From assembly GCF_001429285.1 (NCBI RefSeq), contig NZ_LMJJ01000040.1, positions 62,035 to 126,034 on the forward strand: a DNA stretch of 64,000 nt. The letters run 5' to 3'. This stretch comes from Ensifer sp. Root278 (GTDB lineage Bacteria > Pseudomonadota > Alphaproteobacteria > Rhizobiales > Rhizobiaceae). How positions within the stretch are numbered: the first letter of the stretch is position 1; every line of letters starts with the position of its first letter. Of the stretch, positions 25,965 to 33,721 are shown piece by piece. The notes under the pieces are model-generated. The model ran no database searches and was not told the DNA's origin. It saw nothing but the letters and a program-made list of their open reading frames with translations. A program made the position numbers and the translations under genes.

Positions 25965-26792
25965 TCAGATCGTCGCGGCGGCGGCCTCGGCGATATCCTG
26001 CATCCCGACATGGGCGGAAGGGCCGACGAGCACGAAGGAGGCGCCACCTCTCTGCCAGGAGACCATGCCGAGATCATCGCGGATGCTCTCGTCAAAATCG
26101 TTCGACTGCGGGCCGGTGGTATTCTTGAGGAAGCAGATCGCGAAGATCTCGCCCTCAGTGCTGCGGTAAACGAGCTGTGCCACGGGTTTGCCGTTCGCCA
26201 CCAGCAGACGGGCGCCTTCGAAGGTCAGGCCCTTGCCGCCAAGCTGCGGAATCTTGAAGGGAACGCCGACGCTGGACGCAAGCCAGGTCTCGATCTTGGG
26301 GGCCTCGGAGGCGGGAACCTCGACGAGATGCTCTTTCTGGCGCGAATAGACGCGGTGGTAGTCGGCGATATCGTCCAGCCAACCGCGCGCCGCTGCCACT
26401 TCGGCCGGTTCGCCCACATTGTTTGCCGTGCCGATGACGAAGCCGGCCGAACCGCCGAGCAGCATCAGTGCAACCGATGCGGCAAGCACGCGCGGCCAGA
26501 TGCGCACGTTTCTGACGTTGGCGGCTGTCGCCGTCACGCGTTCGGTTTTGGGGCTGACACCGGGACCCTGCTTGATCTGTCGCACCAGGGCCAGCGGCAC
26601 GGGATCGTGCAGAAAATCCTCAAAAGCCGTATCGCCGAAGCTGCTGCCGGCTTTCAGCTTTTCGAACAAAGCCTTGGCGTCGTCGTCGCGGGCGAGAAGC
26701 GCGTCGAGTTCATTTCGTTCCGCTTCGCCGATCTCACCGTCGATATAGGCGGATAGGCGAACTTCGAGTGCGTGACCCTTTGTCTGTTGCAA
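25965..26792 (-). CDS. Transmembrane anti-sigma factor
   Basis: A 275-residue inner-membrane protein. It has a ~95-residue cytoplasmic N-terminal part (VRLSAYIDGEIGEAERNELDALL, typical of anti-sigma domains), one membrane helix at about 98-122 and a ~150-residue periplasmic domain. The zinc ligands HxxxCxxC are absent. The start is TTG 26792, supported by AGGAGGG eight nt upstream inside the end of the sigma gene. It should hold the upstream ECF sigma factor inactive until an envelope signal arrives. Two Cys residues at most are visible in the periplasmic part, so redox sensing is not evident. Confidence 0.85.
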   Translation of the reverse strand: MQQTKGHALEVRLSAYIDGEIGEAERNELDALLARDDDAKALFEKLKAGSSFGDTAFEDFLHDPVPLALVRQIKQGPGVSPKTERVTATAANVRNVRIWPRVLAASVALMLLGGSAGFVIGTANNVGEPAEVAAARGWLDDIADYHRVYSRQKEHLVEVPASEAPKIETWLASSVGVPFKIPQLGGKGLTFEGARLLVANGKPVAQLVYRSTEGEIFAICFLKNTTGPQSNDFDESIRDDLGMVSWQRGGASFVLVGPSAHVGMQDIAEAAAATI

Positions 26793-26795
26793 CGG

Positions 26796-27314
26796 TCAGG
26801 CCCTCCTTTCGGTATTCTCGGAGATCATGGCGGCAAGCCTGAGGCGCGCCGTCGACAGCCTGCTCATGACAGTGCCGATCGGAATGCCGAGGATGTCGGC
26901 CGTCTCGCGGTAGCTATGGCCTTCGACGTTGACCAGCAGGAACACGCTCGCCAGGCCCTCGGGCATCGAGAGGATCATCTTCTGCAACTGGTTGGCGTAG
27001 ACGGCCTTTTCGGCCGAAGCCTCGATGCTGAGCTCGTCCTGGCCGAGCGCATCGACCGTGCCGCTGCCGGCGCGGACCTTGCGCTTGCGAATCTCGTCGA
27101 CCCAGAGGTTGCGCGTCATCGCGTAGACCCAGCTTTCCAGCCGGCCCTCTCCGTTCCACAGGTGGCTGCGCGTGATCGCGCGCTCGCAGGCTTCCTGGAC
27201 GAGGTCGTCGGCATCATTGGCGTTGCGCGTCAGCGTCATCGCGAACCGACGCAATTTGGGCAGGAGGCTGACCAAGTCGCGTCTGAAGTCCTTCGTTTCT
27301 GCCGCTGGACGCAT
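26796..27314 (-). CDS. ECF-family RNA polymerase sigma factor
   Basis: A 172-residue sigma70-family ECF factor. Region 2 (RRFAMTLTRNANDADDLVQEACERAI, then WVYAMTRNLWVDEIRKRK) recognises the -10. Region 4 (GHSYRETADILGIPIGTVMSRLSTARLRL) recognises the -35. ATG 27314 (MRPAAETKDF) gives a normal ECF length; a longer frame from 27461 adds residues without homology. It is immediately followed, 3 nt later, by a transmembrane anti-sigma gene with a TTG start, so sigma and anti-sigma are translationally linked. I could not identify an autoregulatory ECF promoter with confidence. Confidence 0.92.
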   Translation of the reverse strand: MRPAAETKDFRRDLVSLLPKLRRFAMTLTRNANDADDLVQEACERAITRSHLWNGEGRLESWVYAMTRNLWVDEIRKRKVRAGSGTVDALGQDELSIEASAEKAVYANQLQKMILSMPEGLASVFLLVNVEGHSYRETADILGIPIGTVMSRLSTARLRLAAMISENTERRA

Positions 27315-27695
27315 TGCTCTTCCAAATGAAACGTGCCGGATCGTGCATTTATTCGCGGTGCGAGGCACGAGCCGGATGATATGAAACATTTGCCCCTTAG
27401 TCTGCAAGGGAAGTGCCGGAACGGAAAGCAAATTCTGCTGCTTCATAGCGTCTTTTCCCAAAAAGCTTTTGCTTGCCGGCCGCCGTTAACCAAGGGCTTC
27501 GTTACCGTAAACTGCACCCGCGCCCCGAGATCGCGTCAAAGTTCGGCCCGAATCTGGCCGGACCTCATCGCACAACTGCAAGTCGATGTCGGGGACACGC
27601 CAATGAACGCACAGCATCGTAGCAAGAGAATGAATGCCGCCCGGATCGGGGGCGGCCGATGGGGCCGAGCCCAGCTTCGACGAGGAGCCATGGCT
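27315..27695. other. 381-nt divergent intergenic region
   Basis: Lies between the sigma factor gene and the lipoprotein gene and must hold both promoters. An in-frame ATG at 27603 could lengthen the lipoprotein, but that would bury its signal peptide. I see no RNA gene, terminator or repeat here. Confidence 0.4.
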
Positions 27696-28547
27696 ATGCG
27701 CATTGGTGCGGTGGTTCCGCTGCTTGCGGGGCTTGCCGCATGCCAGAGCGCTCAGGTCATGGAAACCGGATCGCTATCGTCCTACAAGGATTTCGTCGCC
27801 AGCGACGGGATGGTGACCAAGACGAAGTATCGGGTGGATGCCGCCTCGACCAAGAACGTGAAGACGGTGCACGTGATCCCGACGACCTTCGCTTCCAATG
27901 CCGATCTCGACAAGCTTGGAGATCCGCAGAAGAAACTGGTGGCGACGGCGATCGACCGGTCGCTCTGCGAAGCACTGAGTGCGCAGTTCGATATCGTGCC
28001 GATATCGAAGCCGGCGGATATGGCCGTGCGCTCCGTGATCAGCAAGGTCAAATCGACAAATGCCGTTGTTGCGGGCGTGTCGACCGTCACCTCGGCGGTC
28101 GCTCCCGTTCCGGTTCCGCGCATTCCGATCGGTCTCGGAAGTCTCGCAGTCGAGGCGGAGGCTTTCGACGCGCGGGGCAAGCAGATCGCCGGGCTGACAT
28201 GGGCGCGCGGTGCCAACATCCTCACCAATGGTTCCCGCGCATCGACGGCAGCCGACGCCTTTGAGCTTGCCGGAGATTTTTCGGGCGATTTCAGTGCGTT
28301 GCTGGAAAAATCGGGTGACCCGATGAAATCCGATTTCGAACTGCCTTCGATGAAGAACGTCAAGAACAGCGTCGCCTATGCGGTGACCGGCAAGCCCTCA
28401 GATCCCGATTGTGCTGTTTTCGGGAAAGGATCCGGTCTCGGCGGCATCGCCGGTGGTGCTCTCGGTCTGCCGCCGGAATGGTCGGAGAAGAAGAACGAGA
28501 GCGCGCCCATTGCAAGCGGCAGCAGCGGGGGCGCAAAGAAGGGATAG
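27696..28547 (+). CDS. DUF3313-type lipoprotein
   Basis: A 283-residue putative lipoprotein. The signal peptide ends in the lipobox LAAC (GAVVPLLAGLAACQSAQ), so the mature protein should begin at that Cys, lipidated and probably at the outer membrane. The middle contains a DUF3313-like beta-rich domain with VPVPRIPIGLGSLAVEAEAFDARGKQ. The C-terminus is Gly/Ser/Lys-rich and disordered. ATG 27696 is favoured because GAGGAG lies 8 nt upstream; ATG 27690 is 2 codons earlier. Being divergent from the sigma/anti-sigma pair makes it a possible target of that sigma factor. Confidence 0.75.
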   Translation: MRIGAVVPLLAGLAACQSAQVMETGSLSSYKDFVASDGMVTKTKYRVDAASTKNVKTVHVIPTTFASNADLDKLGDPQKKLVATAIDRSLCEALSAQFDIVPISKPADMAVRSVISKVKSTNAVVAGVSTVTSAVAPVPVPRIPIGLGSLAVEAEAFDARGKQIAGLTWARGANILTNGSRASTAADAFELAGDFSGDFSALLEKSGDPMKSDFELPSMKNVKNSVAYAVTGKPSDPDCAVFGKGSGLGGIAGGALGLPPEWSEKKNESAPIASGSSGGAKKG

Positions 28548-28643
28548 ACAGCCAATGCCGGCGCGTCTCTTGCGCGCTCGGCGCTCTGTCGTTTGGCGCT
28601 GCGATCGAGGCGGCGCCGGGCGCCGCCCCGTGCTCCCGTCGGG

Positions 28644-29195
28644 TCAGTACTGGCGGACGCCGCCAAGCGATTGCAGCAACGCGCGGTAGGCCCAGGTGTT
28701 CTCTCCGCCACGATCGCGGATCTCGACGAGCTGTACGCGTGCTTCCTCGACGTGTCCCTGTTCGATCAGCGCCTGGCCCATGTAGGAGCGCGCGAGAATG
28801 TAGTTCTCGTCGGCCTGGAGCGCGCGCTTGTAGTACTGCATGCCGAGTTCCATGCGGCCGGCCTTGCGGTTGGAATAGCCGAGATAGTTGAGGACGCGGG
28901 CGCTCTTCTGGTCCTTGACCGCGCCGAGTACCTTGATGGAATTTTCATACTGGCCGGCATAGGCGAGCTCGCGGGCGGCCTGGAACAGGATATCGTCGCT
29001 GAGGTCGCTTTTCTTGGCGTTGACGCAGGCATTCTTCTTTGCGTCCCACACCTTGCCATCCGTGCATTCGCTGGTCGTCTTGGTCTTCTTGGGCGGTTCG
29101 CTGGTGTCTTCGCCGGCTGCCATCACGGCCTGCGCCATGAAGCTGGTTGCGCCGGCCACAATCAGGGCGCCAAGCAGGGCCTTTCGGTACATCAT
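28644..29195 (-). CDS. Exported tetratricopeptide-repeat protein
   Basis: A 183-residue protein with an N-terminal signal peptide (MMYRKALLGALIVAGATSFMAQAVMAAG), a Lys/Thr-rich segment with two Cys (SECTDGKVWDAKKNACV) and about three TPR-like helical repeats at ~85-170 (RVLNYLGYSNRKAGRMELGMQYYKRAL). It should act in the periplasm as a protein-protein interaction module. The start is ATG 29195 or 29192 behind GGGAG. No operon partner is close. The Cys pair may form a disulphide. Confidence 0.82.
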   Translation of the reverse strand: MMYRKALLGALIVAGATSFMAQAVMAAGEDTSEPPKKTKTTSECTDGKVWDAKKNACVNAKKSDLSDDILFQAARELAYAGQYENSIKVLGAVKDQKSARVLNYLGYSNRKAGRMELGMQYYKRALQADENYILARSYMGQALIEQGHVEEARVQLVEIRDRGGENTWAYRALLQSLGGVRQY

Positions 29196-29430
29196 GCCAT
29201 CTCCCGTTCTTCGCGCATGCCCTTGAAAGCCCGCGCGTCGTTTCAAAATGATCGCGTGTCCTTGACGCTCCGAAAGGAGGTGAGCCGCCGTCGGGCGGCT
29301 TCAGCCACGAAGCATGCCAGAAGACAATGCACACCACCAGCGGGCGGCGCACGACTGGGGTATGACGCATGAATGCGGGAAAATATTCGCCGGGCGATGA
29401 ATATTCTGCGAAGTGGCCCGCCTGACGGCT

Positions 29431-30333
29431 TCAGAAACGCGTCGTTTCGGCGAGTGTCACCGTCGTTGCATCGCCGTTCAGCGCATAGCGTTCGCGCGTC
29501 AGCTGCCAATTGCCCGGCTCGCCGGTGATGGTGAAGAGGTTATAGGCTGCTGGCGGCTTGTGGCCGCCCGGGCCTTGCGAGGCCGAGGCGATGCCAACGA
29601 CCGGGACCGGTGCATTCTGGCCCTTCAGCCAGTAGACGGTGTTGAGATGGGTGTGGCCATGGATCACGAGCTCCGCACCGCCCGAGGAAATCGTCGCGGC
29701 GAAACGGCGGATGCCGATCATGCGCTTGTGCATCGAGGCCGCGCCGCGGATCGGCGGGTGGTGGATCATGACGATGCGAAAGAGGCCCGCTTCGCCGGCG
29801 GCCCGCAGCATGTTGACGGTCGCGCGTGCCTGCCGCTGGCCGAAATAGCCGCTTGCGGCAAAGGGGGGCGTTGCGACAGCGGTCGAGCAGCCGATCAGCG
29901 CGACCGGTCCGCGCACCCGCATATAGGGAAAGCAACGGTGCCGGTCGTGCCAATGAGCCGGCGCATCGTCGCCCCGCATGTAGGGATACCAGGCACGGGT
30001 GGTCTTTTCGTAGGCGCCCGGCACATAGGCGTCATGGTTGCCCGGAACGATGGAAATGTTCTCCGGCTTGCCGGCATCCGTCAGCCATTCGGTCACTGCC
30101 TTGATCTCAAGCGAAGACGCGAGGTTCACGAGATCGCCTGTCATCGCCAGATGGTCAGGATCCTTCTTCTCGATATCCGCCAGCAGCGTGTCGAGCGTGC
30201 CGGTAAAGAGATGCCGGCTGCGGTTGCGGTGCCAGTTGACGAAACCGGTGATGCGCTTCGACGCGAGCTCCCTTAAGGACAATTCGGGCAGGGGCCCGAG
30301 ATGGACATCGGAGATATGGGCAAGTTTGAACAT
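29431..30333 (-). CDS. Calcineurin-like metallophosphoesterase
   Basis: A 300-residue metallophosphoesterase with all five signature blocks: DVH near residue 9, GDLVN, GNHD, HHPP and GHTH. These ligate a dinuclear metal centre. Members hydrolyse cyclic nucleotides, phospholipids or phosphoproteins; the substrate here is unknown. There is no signal peptide, so it is cytoplasmic. It is divergent from a Nudix gene with 47 bp between starts, so both promoters must overlap. Confidence 0.92.
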   Translation of the reverse strand: MFKLAHISDVHLGPLPELSLRELASKRITGFVNWHRNRSRHLFTGTLDTLLADIEKKDPDHLAMTGDLVNLASSLEIKAVTEWLTDAGKPENISIVPGNHDAYVPGAYEKTTRAWYPYMRGDDAPAHWHDRHRCFPYMRVRGPVALIGCSTAVATPPFAASGYFGQRQARATVNMLRAAGEAGLFRIVMIHHPPIRGAASMHKRMIGIRRFAATISSGGAELVIHGHTHLNTVYWLKGQNAPVPVVGIASASQGPGGHKPPAAYNLFTITGEPGNWQLTRERYALNGDATTVTLAETTRF

Positions 30334-30380
30334 CGCCCCCGTCTAGCGCATATTCCGGCCGAGGGGAATCAGGTCGCCCG

Positions 30381-30914
30381 ATGAATCGCGTGCGGGCCGA
30401 AAACATGGGAAGGACGAGACGACTGAACGAGGAACGGCCACCGGAGATGCGGCGCTGGTATCTCCGGCTCCTGATGCGGCTCGCGCATGGCTATTACGCC
30501 CTTGCGCGCGGCATGACGATCGGCGTTCGCGCTGCCTGTTTCGATGACGAGGGCCGGGTTTTTCTCGTGCGCCATTCCTATCTGCCGGGCTGGCACCTGC
30601 CGGGTGGGGGGCTCGATCGCGACGAAGCCTCGATTAACGGGCTGCTGCGGGAGCTGCGCGAAGAGGGAAACCTGGAGGCAACGGCGCCGCCGGTGCTCAT
30701 CCAGGTCTACTACAACAGGCGCACGAGCCGCCGCGACCATGTCGTCTTCTACCGCTGCGACGGCGTCAGGCAGACCACGCCGAAGACACCGGATCTGGAG
30801 ATCGCCGCGAGCGGCTTCTTCACGCTCGATGCGCTGCCGGAGGATACCACGCCGGCGACGCGTCGCCGGCTTGCGGAACTCGCCGGCAGCGCTGCCTTCG
30901 ACATTCACTGGTAG
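30381..30914 (+). CDS. Nudix hydrolase with a variant Nudix box
   Basis: A 177-residue Nudix protein. The Nudix box reads GGLDRDEASINGLLRELREEGNL, with the catalytic REL-x-EE in place, but the conserved Gly after EEx is Asn. A ~45-residue N-terminal extension precedes the Nudix fold and includes a hydrophobic helix (LMRLAHGYYALARG). The substrate, a nucleoside diphosphate linked to X, cannot be named. The variant Gly is outside the metal ligands, so activity is likely. Confidence 0.88.
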   Translation: MNRVRAENMGRTRRLNEERPPEMRRWYLRLLMRLAHGYYALARGMTIGVRAACFDDEGRVFLVRHSYLPGWHLPGGGLDRDEASINGLLRELREEGNLEATAPPVLIQVYYNRRTSRRDHVVFYRCDGVRQTTPKTPDLEIAASGFFTLDALPEDTTPATRRRLAELAGSAAFDIHW

Positions 30915-30942
30915 AGGCGGTCCAGCCGCTCGAACAATCGGT

Positions 30943-31920
30943 CTACAGCCTCTCGCGTCCGTGCGGGGAGGTGAGGTCGAGCACCGGACCCACTGGCACG
31001 ACGCCGGTCGGGTTGATGGTCGTGTGGCTGCGGTAGTAGTGCTCCTTGATGTGGCGCATATCGACGGTCTCGGCCACGCCCGGGACCTGGTAAAGCTCCC
31101 GGAGGTAACCTTGCAGGTTCGGATAGTCGGCGATCCGGCGGATGTTGCACTTGAAGTGGCCGACATAGACCGGATCGAAACGCACCAGCGTGGTGAACAG
31201 GCGCCAGTCGGCCTCGGTGAGGCGGCTGCCGGTCAGATAGCGATGCGACGCGAGGCGTTCTTCCAGCTTGTCGAGCCGGGAAAAGAGCGCGGTGACGCTC
31301 TCCTCGTAGGCGGCCTGCGTGGTGGCAAAGCCCGCCTTGTAAACCCCGTTGTTGACGTCGTTGTAGACGTCGGCATTCAACGCATCGATTTCGGCGCGCA
31401 GTTCTTCCGGGTAGAAGTCGGTCGTCGAGCCGGTCAGCCCGTCGAAGGCGGAATTGAACATGCGGATGATCTCGGAGGATTCGTTCGAGACGATGGTGTT
31501 TTGCTGCTTGTCCCAGAGAATCGGTACGGTCACGCGGCCGGAATAGTGGGCATCGGCGCGGGTATAGATCTGCCACAGCGCCTTCGATCCGAAGAGATGG
31601 TCGCCAGTGCCGATGCCGCCGTCCTTGAACTCCCAGCCCTGGGCGAGCATGAGCGGATCGACGACCGAAACGGAAATGAGGTCCTCCAGCTTCTTCAGCT
31701 TGCGGAAGATCAGCGTGCGGTGCGCCCAGGGGCAGGCGAGCGAAACATAGAGATGATAGCGACCGGCCTCCGCCTTGAAACCGCCGTCGCCGCTAGGTCC
31801 CGCGGATCCGTCTGCCGTGACCCAGTTGCGAAACTGCGAAGCGCTGCGCTTGAAATGGCCGTTCGTTGCGACGGTATCGTACCAGACGTCCTGCCAGACG
31901 CCGTCCACTAATCTACCCAT
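30943..31920 (-). CDS. yqjG: Glutathionyl-hydroquinone reductase (YqjG/ECM4-type GST)
   Basis: A 325-residue xi-class glutathione transferase that reduces glutathionyl-hydroquinones by Cys chemistry. The catalytic Cys63 lies in SLACPWAHRTLI, the same position as in E. coli YqjG. The N-terminal thioredoxin fold runs to about residue 165 and includes the NESSEIIRM motif. The helical C-terminal domain has the family YLTGSRLTEADWRLF. The gene is convergent with the Nudix gene and probably has its own promoter in the 259-nt gap before the next gene. Confidence 0.93.
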   Translation of the reverse strand: MGRLVDGVWQDVWYDTVATNGHFKRSASQFRNWVTADGSAGPSGDGGFKAEAGRYHLYVSLACPWAHRTLIFRKLKKLEDLISVSVVDPLMLAQGWEFKDGGIGTGDHLFGSKALWQIYTRADAHYSGRVTVPILWDKQQNTIVSNESSEIIRMFNSAFDGLTGSTTDFYPEELRAEIDALNADVYNDVNNGVYKAGFATTQAAYEESVTALFSRLDKLEERLASHRYLTGSRLTEADWRLFTTLVRFDPVYVGHFKCNIRRIADYPNLQGYLRELYQVPGVAETVDMRHIKEHYYRSHTTINPTGVVPVGPVLDLTSPHGRERL

Positions 31921-32011
31921 CTTGAAATCTCCTTCGTGATCCTTGCGCTCATAGATAGCGCTTCCAGCGGCGTCCGATAGATGGCGAAATCCGAACAGTG
32001 CGTTTTAGACT

Positions 32012-32039
32012 TTGACAGCGGGCATTTTTCTGATATCGG
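32012..32039 (+). promoter_or_regulatory. Possible promoter for the GNAT gene
   Basis: TTGACA at 32012-32017, a 16-nt spacer and TATCGG at 32034-32039. It would drive the small ORF at 32112 and the GNAT gene at 32180. Confidence 0.45.
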
Positions 32040-32111
32040 CGATCTCACAACTTTTTTCGTGTTGGAAGAAACCGCACTGATGATGTTCTCGGGAAACCTG
32101 CGACGACGCTG

Positions 32112-32183
32112 ATGCTGCCAACGCCCGCTTCGGGCGAAGCCATCCCTATGTCTGTTCGCATGCCTGGTTTCTCGATCCCATGA
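32112..32183 (+). CDS. Possible 23-codon upstream ORF coupled to the GNAT gene
   Basis: ATG at 32112 opens MLPTPASGEAIPMSV and ends with TGA at 32181-32183, overlapping the GNAT ATG as ATGA. Overlap of this type often couples translation. No strong ribosome site precedes it and no homology is known, so it may be chance. Confidence 0.25.
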   Translation: MLPTPASGEAIPMSVRMPGFSIP

Positions 32184-32725
32184 AAAAGCACGATCTCGTC
32201 TACCTGACCGAAGACGCGTCCCATGACGCAGCCATCGAAATCATCAATGAAGAAGCCTTCGGCCCCGGCCGGTTTGCCCGGGCGGCCGCGCGCATCCGCG
32301 AGCAAGGGCCGCATGATCGGTCGCTGTCCTTCATCTGTGCCGACAACGGCGAGACCATCGCTTCGGTCAGGATGACGCCTGTGATGGCAGGATCGATCAA
32401 GGGCCATCTGCTTGGGCCGCTGGCCGTACGGCCGTCGCACAAGAACATGGGTATCGGCCGGGAGCTCGTGCGCATCGCCGTCGAAGCGGCGCGGCGGCAG
32501 GGTTCGGAGGCGGTGATCCTCGTTGGCGATCCGCCCTATTATCAGCCGCTCGGTTTCGAGAAGGTGCGCTACGGTGCGCTCGAATTTCCGGGACCGGTCG
32601 ATCCCGCCCGCGTGCTCGTCGTGCCGATGGCCGAGGGCGTGCATGCTGGCCTTGCCGGCACCATCGGCTGGCGGGACGATGCGGTGGCATCCGCCGTGCC
32701 GCTCGAGCTGCAGCTCGCGGTCTGA
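32180..32725 (+). CDS. GNAT-family N-acetyltransferase (YhbS-like)
   Basis: A 181-residue acetyltransferase of the COG3153 kind. The acetyl-CoA pyrophosphate loop appears as VRPSHKNMGIGRELVRIAVE (the R/QxxGxG/A pattern is partly altered to KNMGIG). The GDPPYYQPLGFEK motif is typical for the subgroup. The substrate is unknown. ATG 32180 overlaps the stop of a 23-codon upstream ORF. The gene ends 4 nt before a palindromic repeat. Confidence 0.88.
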   Translation: MKKHDLVYLTEDASHDAAIEIINEEAFGPGRFARAAARIREQGPHDRSLSFICADNGETIASVRMTPVMAGSIKGHLLGPLAVRPSHKNMGIGRELVRIAVEAARRQGSEAVILVGDPPYYQPLGFEKVRYGALEFPGPVDPARVLVVPMAEGVHAGLAGTIGWRDDAVASAVPLELQLAV

Positions 32726-32729
32726 GACC

Positions 32730-32818
32730 AGAGCATCCCGCTTTCAGGTGGAAGGATGCTCTAGATCCAAAGTGCTAGAGCGTCCTTTGTGCGTTCAATT
32801 GAACGCACCGCGTTCTAG
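32730..32818. repeat. Double palindromic intergenic repeat
   Basis: First arm pair AGAGCATCC (32730-32738) / GGATGCTCT (32754-32762). Second unit 32775-32818, with outer CTAGAGCG / CGCGTTCTAG around the perfect 16-bp palindrome GCGTTCAATTGAACGC (32791-32806). The unit resembles the abundant Sinorhizobium intergenic palindromes. It fills the gap between two convergent GNAT genes and includes the stop codon of the minus-strand one, so it probably ends both transcripts. Confidence 0.75.
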
Positions 32819-33237
32819 CTGGCGGCGAGCGATTTCTTCAGGAAGACCCGGGTGCGGCCGATGGGGAAATCGGCCAGTTCACCGAAGGCCCGGTAACCCT
32901 GGCGTTCGTAGGCGCGCCGGGCCTGCGGGTTGAAGGTATCGATCCAGGCACTGTGGCAGCCGCGGCGTCGAGCTTCGTCTTCCGCCGCCTGAAGCAGCTT
33001 GCCGGCAAGGCCCTGGCCACGAAGATCCTCCGGCAGCCACAGCCACTGCACGAAGAGCCAGCCCCAGCCGGTGTAGCCGTTCAAGCCACCGCGTTGCCCC
33101 TTCGCCTGGGGACCGCCGACGAGAATGGCGAGCGGTCGCCGCTCCGACGGGCCGACATCGGCGGCATTGAAGGCCGTGAGGCCATTGCCGATCGCTTCCA
33201 GCGCCTCGGCCGGAGGCGCGTCCGTTACCTCGAACAT
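32815..33237 (-). CDS. GNAT-family N-acetyltransferase
   Basis: A 140-residue GNAT enzyme with the acetyl-CoA-binding motif LPEDLRGQGLAGKLLQAAEDEARRRG (RGQGLAG) and a NPQARRAYERQGYRAFGEL C-terminal motif. ATG 33237 is 10 nt after the previous gene and gives MFEVTDAPPAEALE. A longer frame from 33393 lies inside that gene. It is the last gene of the MoxR-cluster run, so it may be co-expressed with it. The substrate is unknown. Confidence 0.88.
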   Translation of the reverse strand: MFEVTDAPPAEALEAIGNGLTAFNAADVGPSERRPLAILVGGPQAKGQRGGLNGYTGWGWLFVQWLWLPEDLRGQGLAGKLLQAAEDEARRRGCHSAWIDTFNPQARRAYERQGYRAFGELADFPIGRTRVFLKKSLAAS

Positions 33238-33247
33238 CGAAAACCTT

Positions 33248-33721
33248 TCACGCACGGCGCATGCTGAAGACGTCGAGGCGATCCTCGCCCACGTCCTTTT
33301 CATCGAGCCGCCAGCCGAGGCGCTCGTAGAAGGCGCGCTTGCCGGGAAGGGCGCAGAGATGCACGGCCTCCGCGCCGGAATCGAGCGCCGCACGGGCGGC
33401 CTTCAGCACGATGTCGCCGCCGATGCCGGTGCCGCGGAACGGCGGGTCGACCCAGACGGCCGCCACCCAAGGGGTGAGATCCGGCCGCTCCTCGAGGTCC
33501 GAGGCGATCACCGAGGCGGTGCCGACGAAGCGATCTCCGGCGTGCGCCACCAGGCAAAGGGATTCTGCATCTTCGGTGAGGCTCTCCTGCAGCAGGCAGG
33601 TAATATGGCTCAGAGGAAAGCCCTGCGGTTCCCACCAGGCGCGCCAGATGCGGTCGGCCACGGCATCGAAGAAATGTGGTGTGTCGCGAAGGTCGCTGAC
33701 GACGACGGTCCGTTCGGTCAT
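33248..33721 (-). CDS. GNAT-family N-acetyltransferase coupled to the MoxR cluster
   Basis: A 157-residue GNAT protein. The motif VWVDPPFRGTGIGGDIVLKAA (RGTGIG) binds acetyl-CoA, and RAFYERLGWR is the usual C-terminal helix. Its ATG at 33721 overlaps the TGA of the upstream vWA-like gene (ATGA), so it is translationally coupled to the MoxR - DUF58 - DUF4159 run. The substrate is unknown. Confidence 0.88.
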   Translation of the reverse strand: MTERTVVVSDLRDTPHFFDAVADRIWRAWWEPQGFPLSHITCLLQESLTEDAESLCLVAHAGDRFVGTASVIASDLEERPDLTPWVAAVWVDPPFRGTGIGGDIVLKAARAALDSGAEAVHLCALPGKRAFYERLGWRLDEKDVGEDRLDVFSMRRA

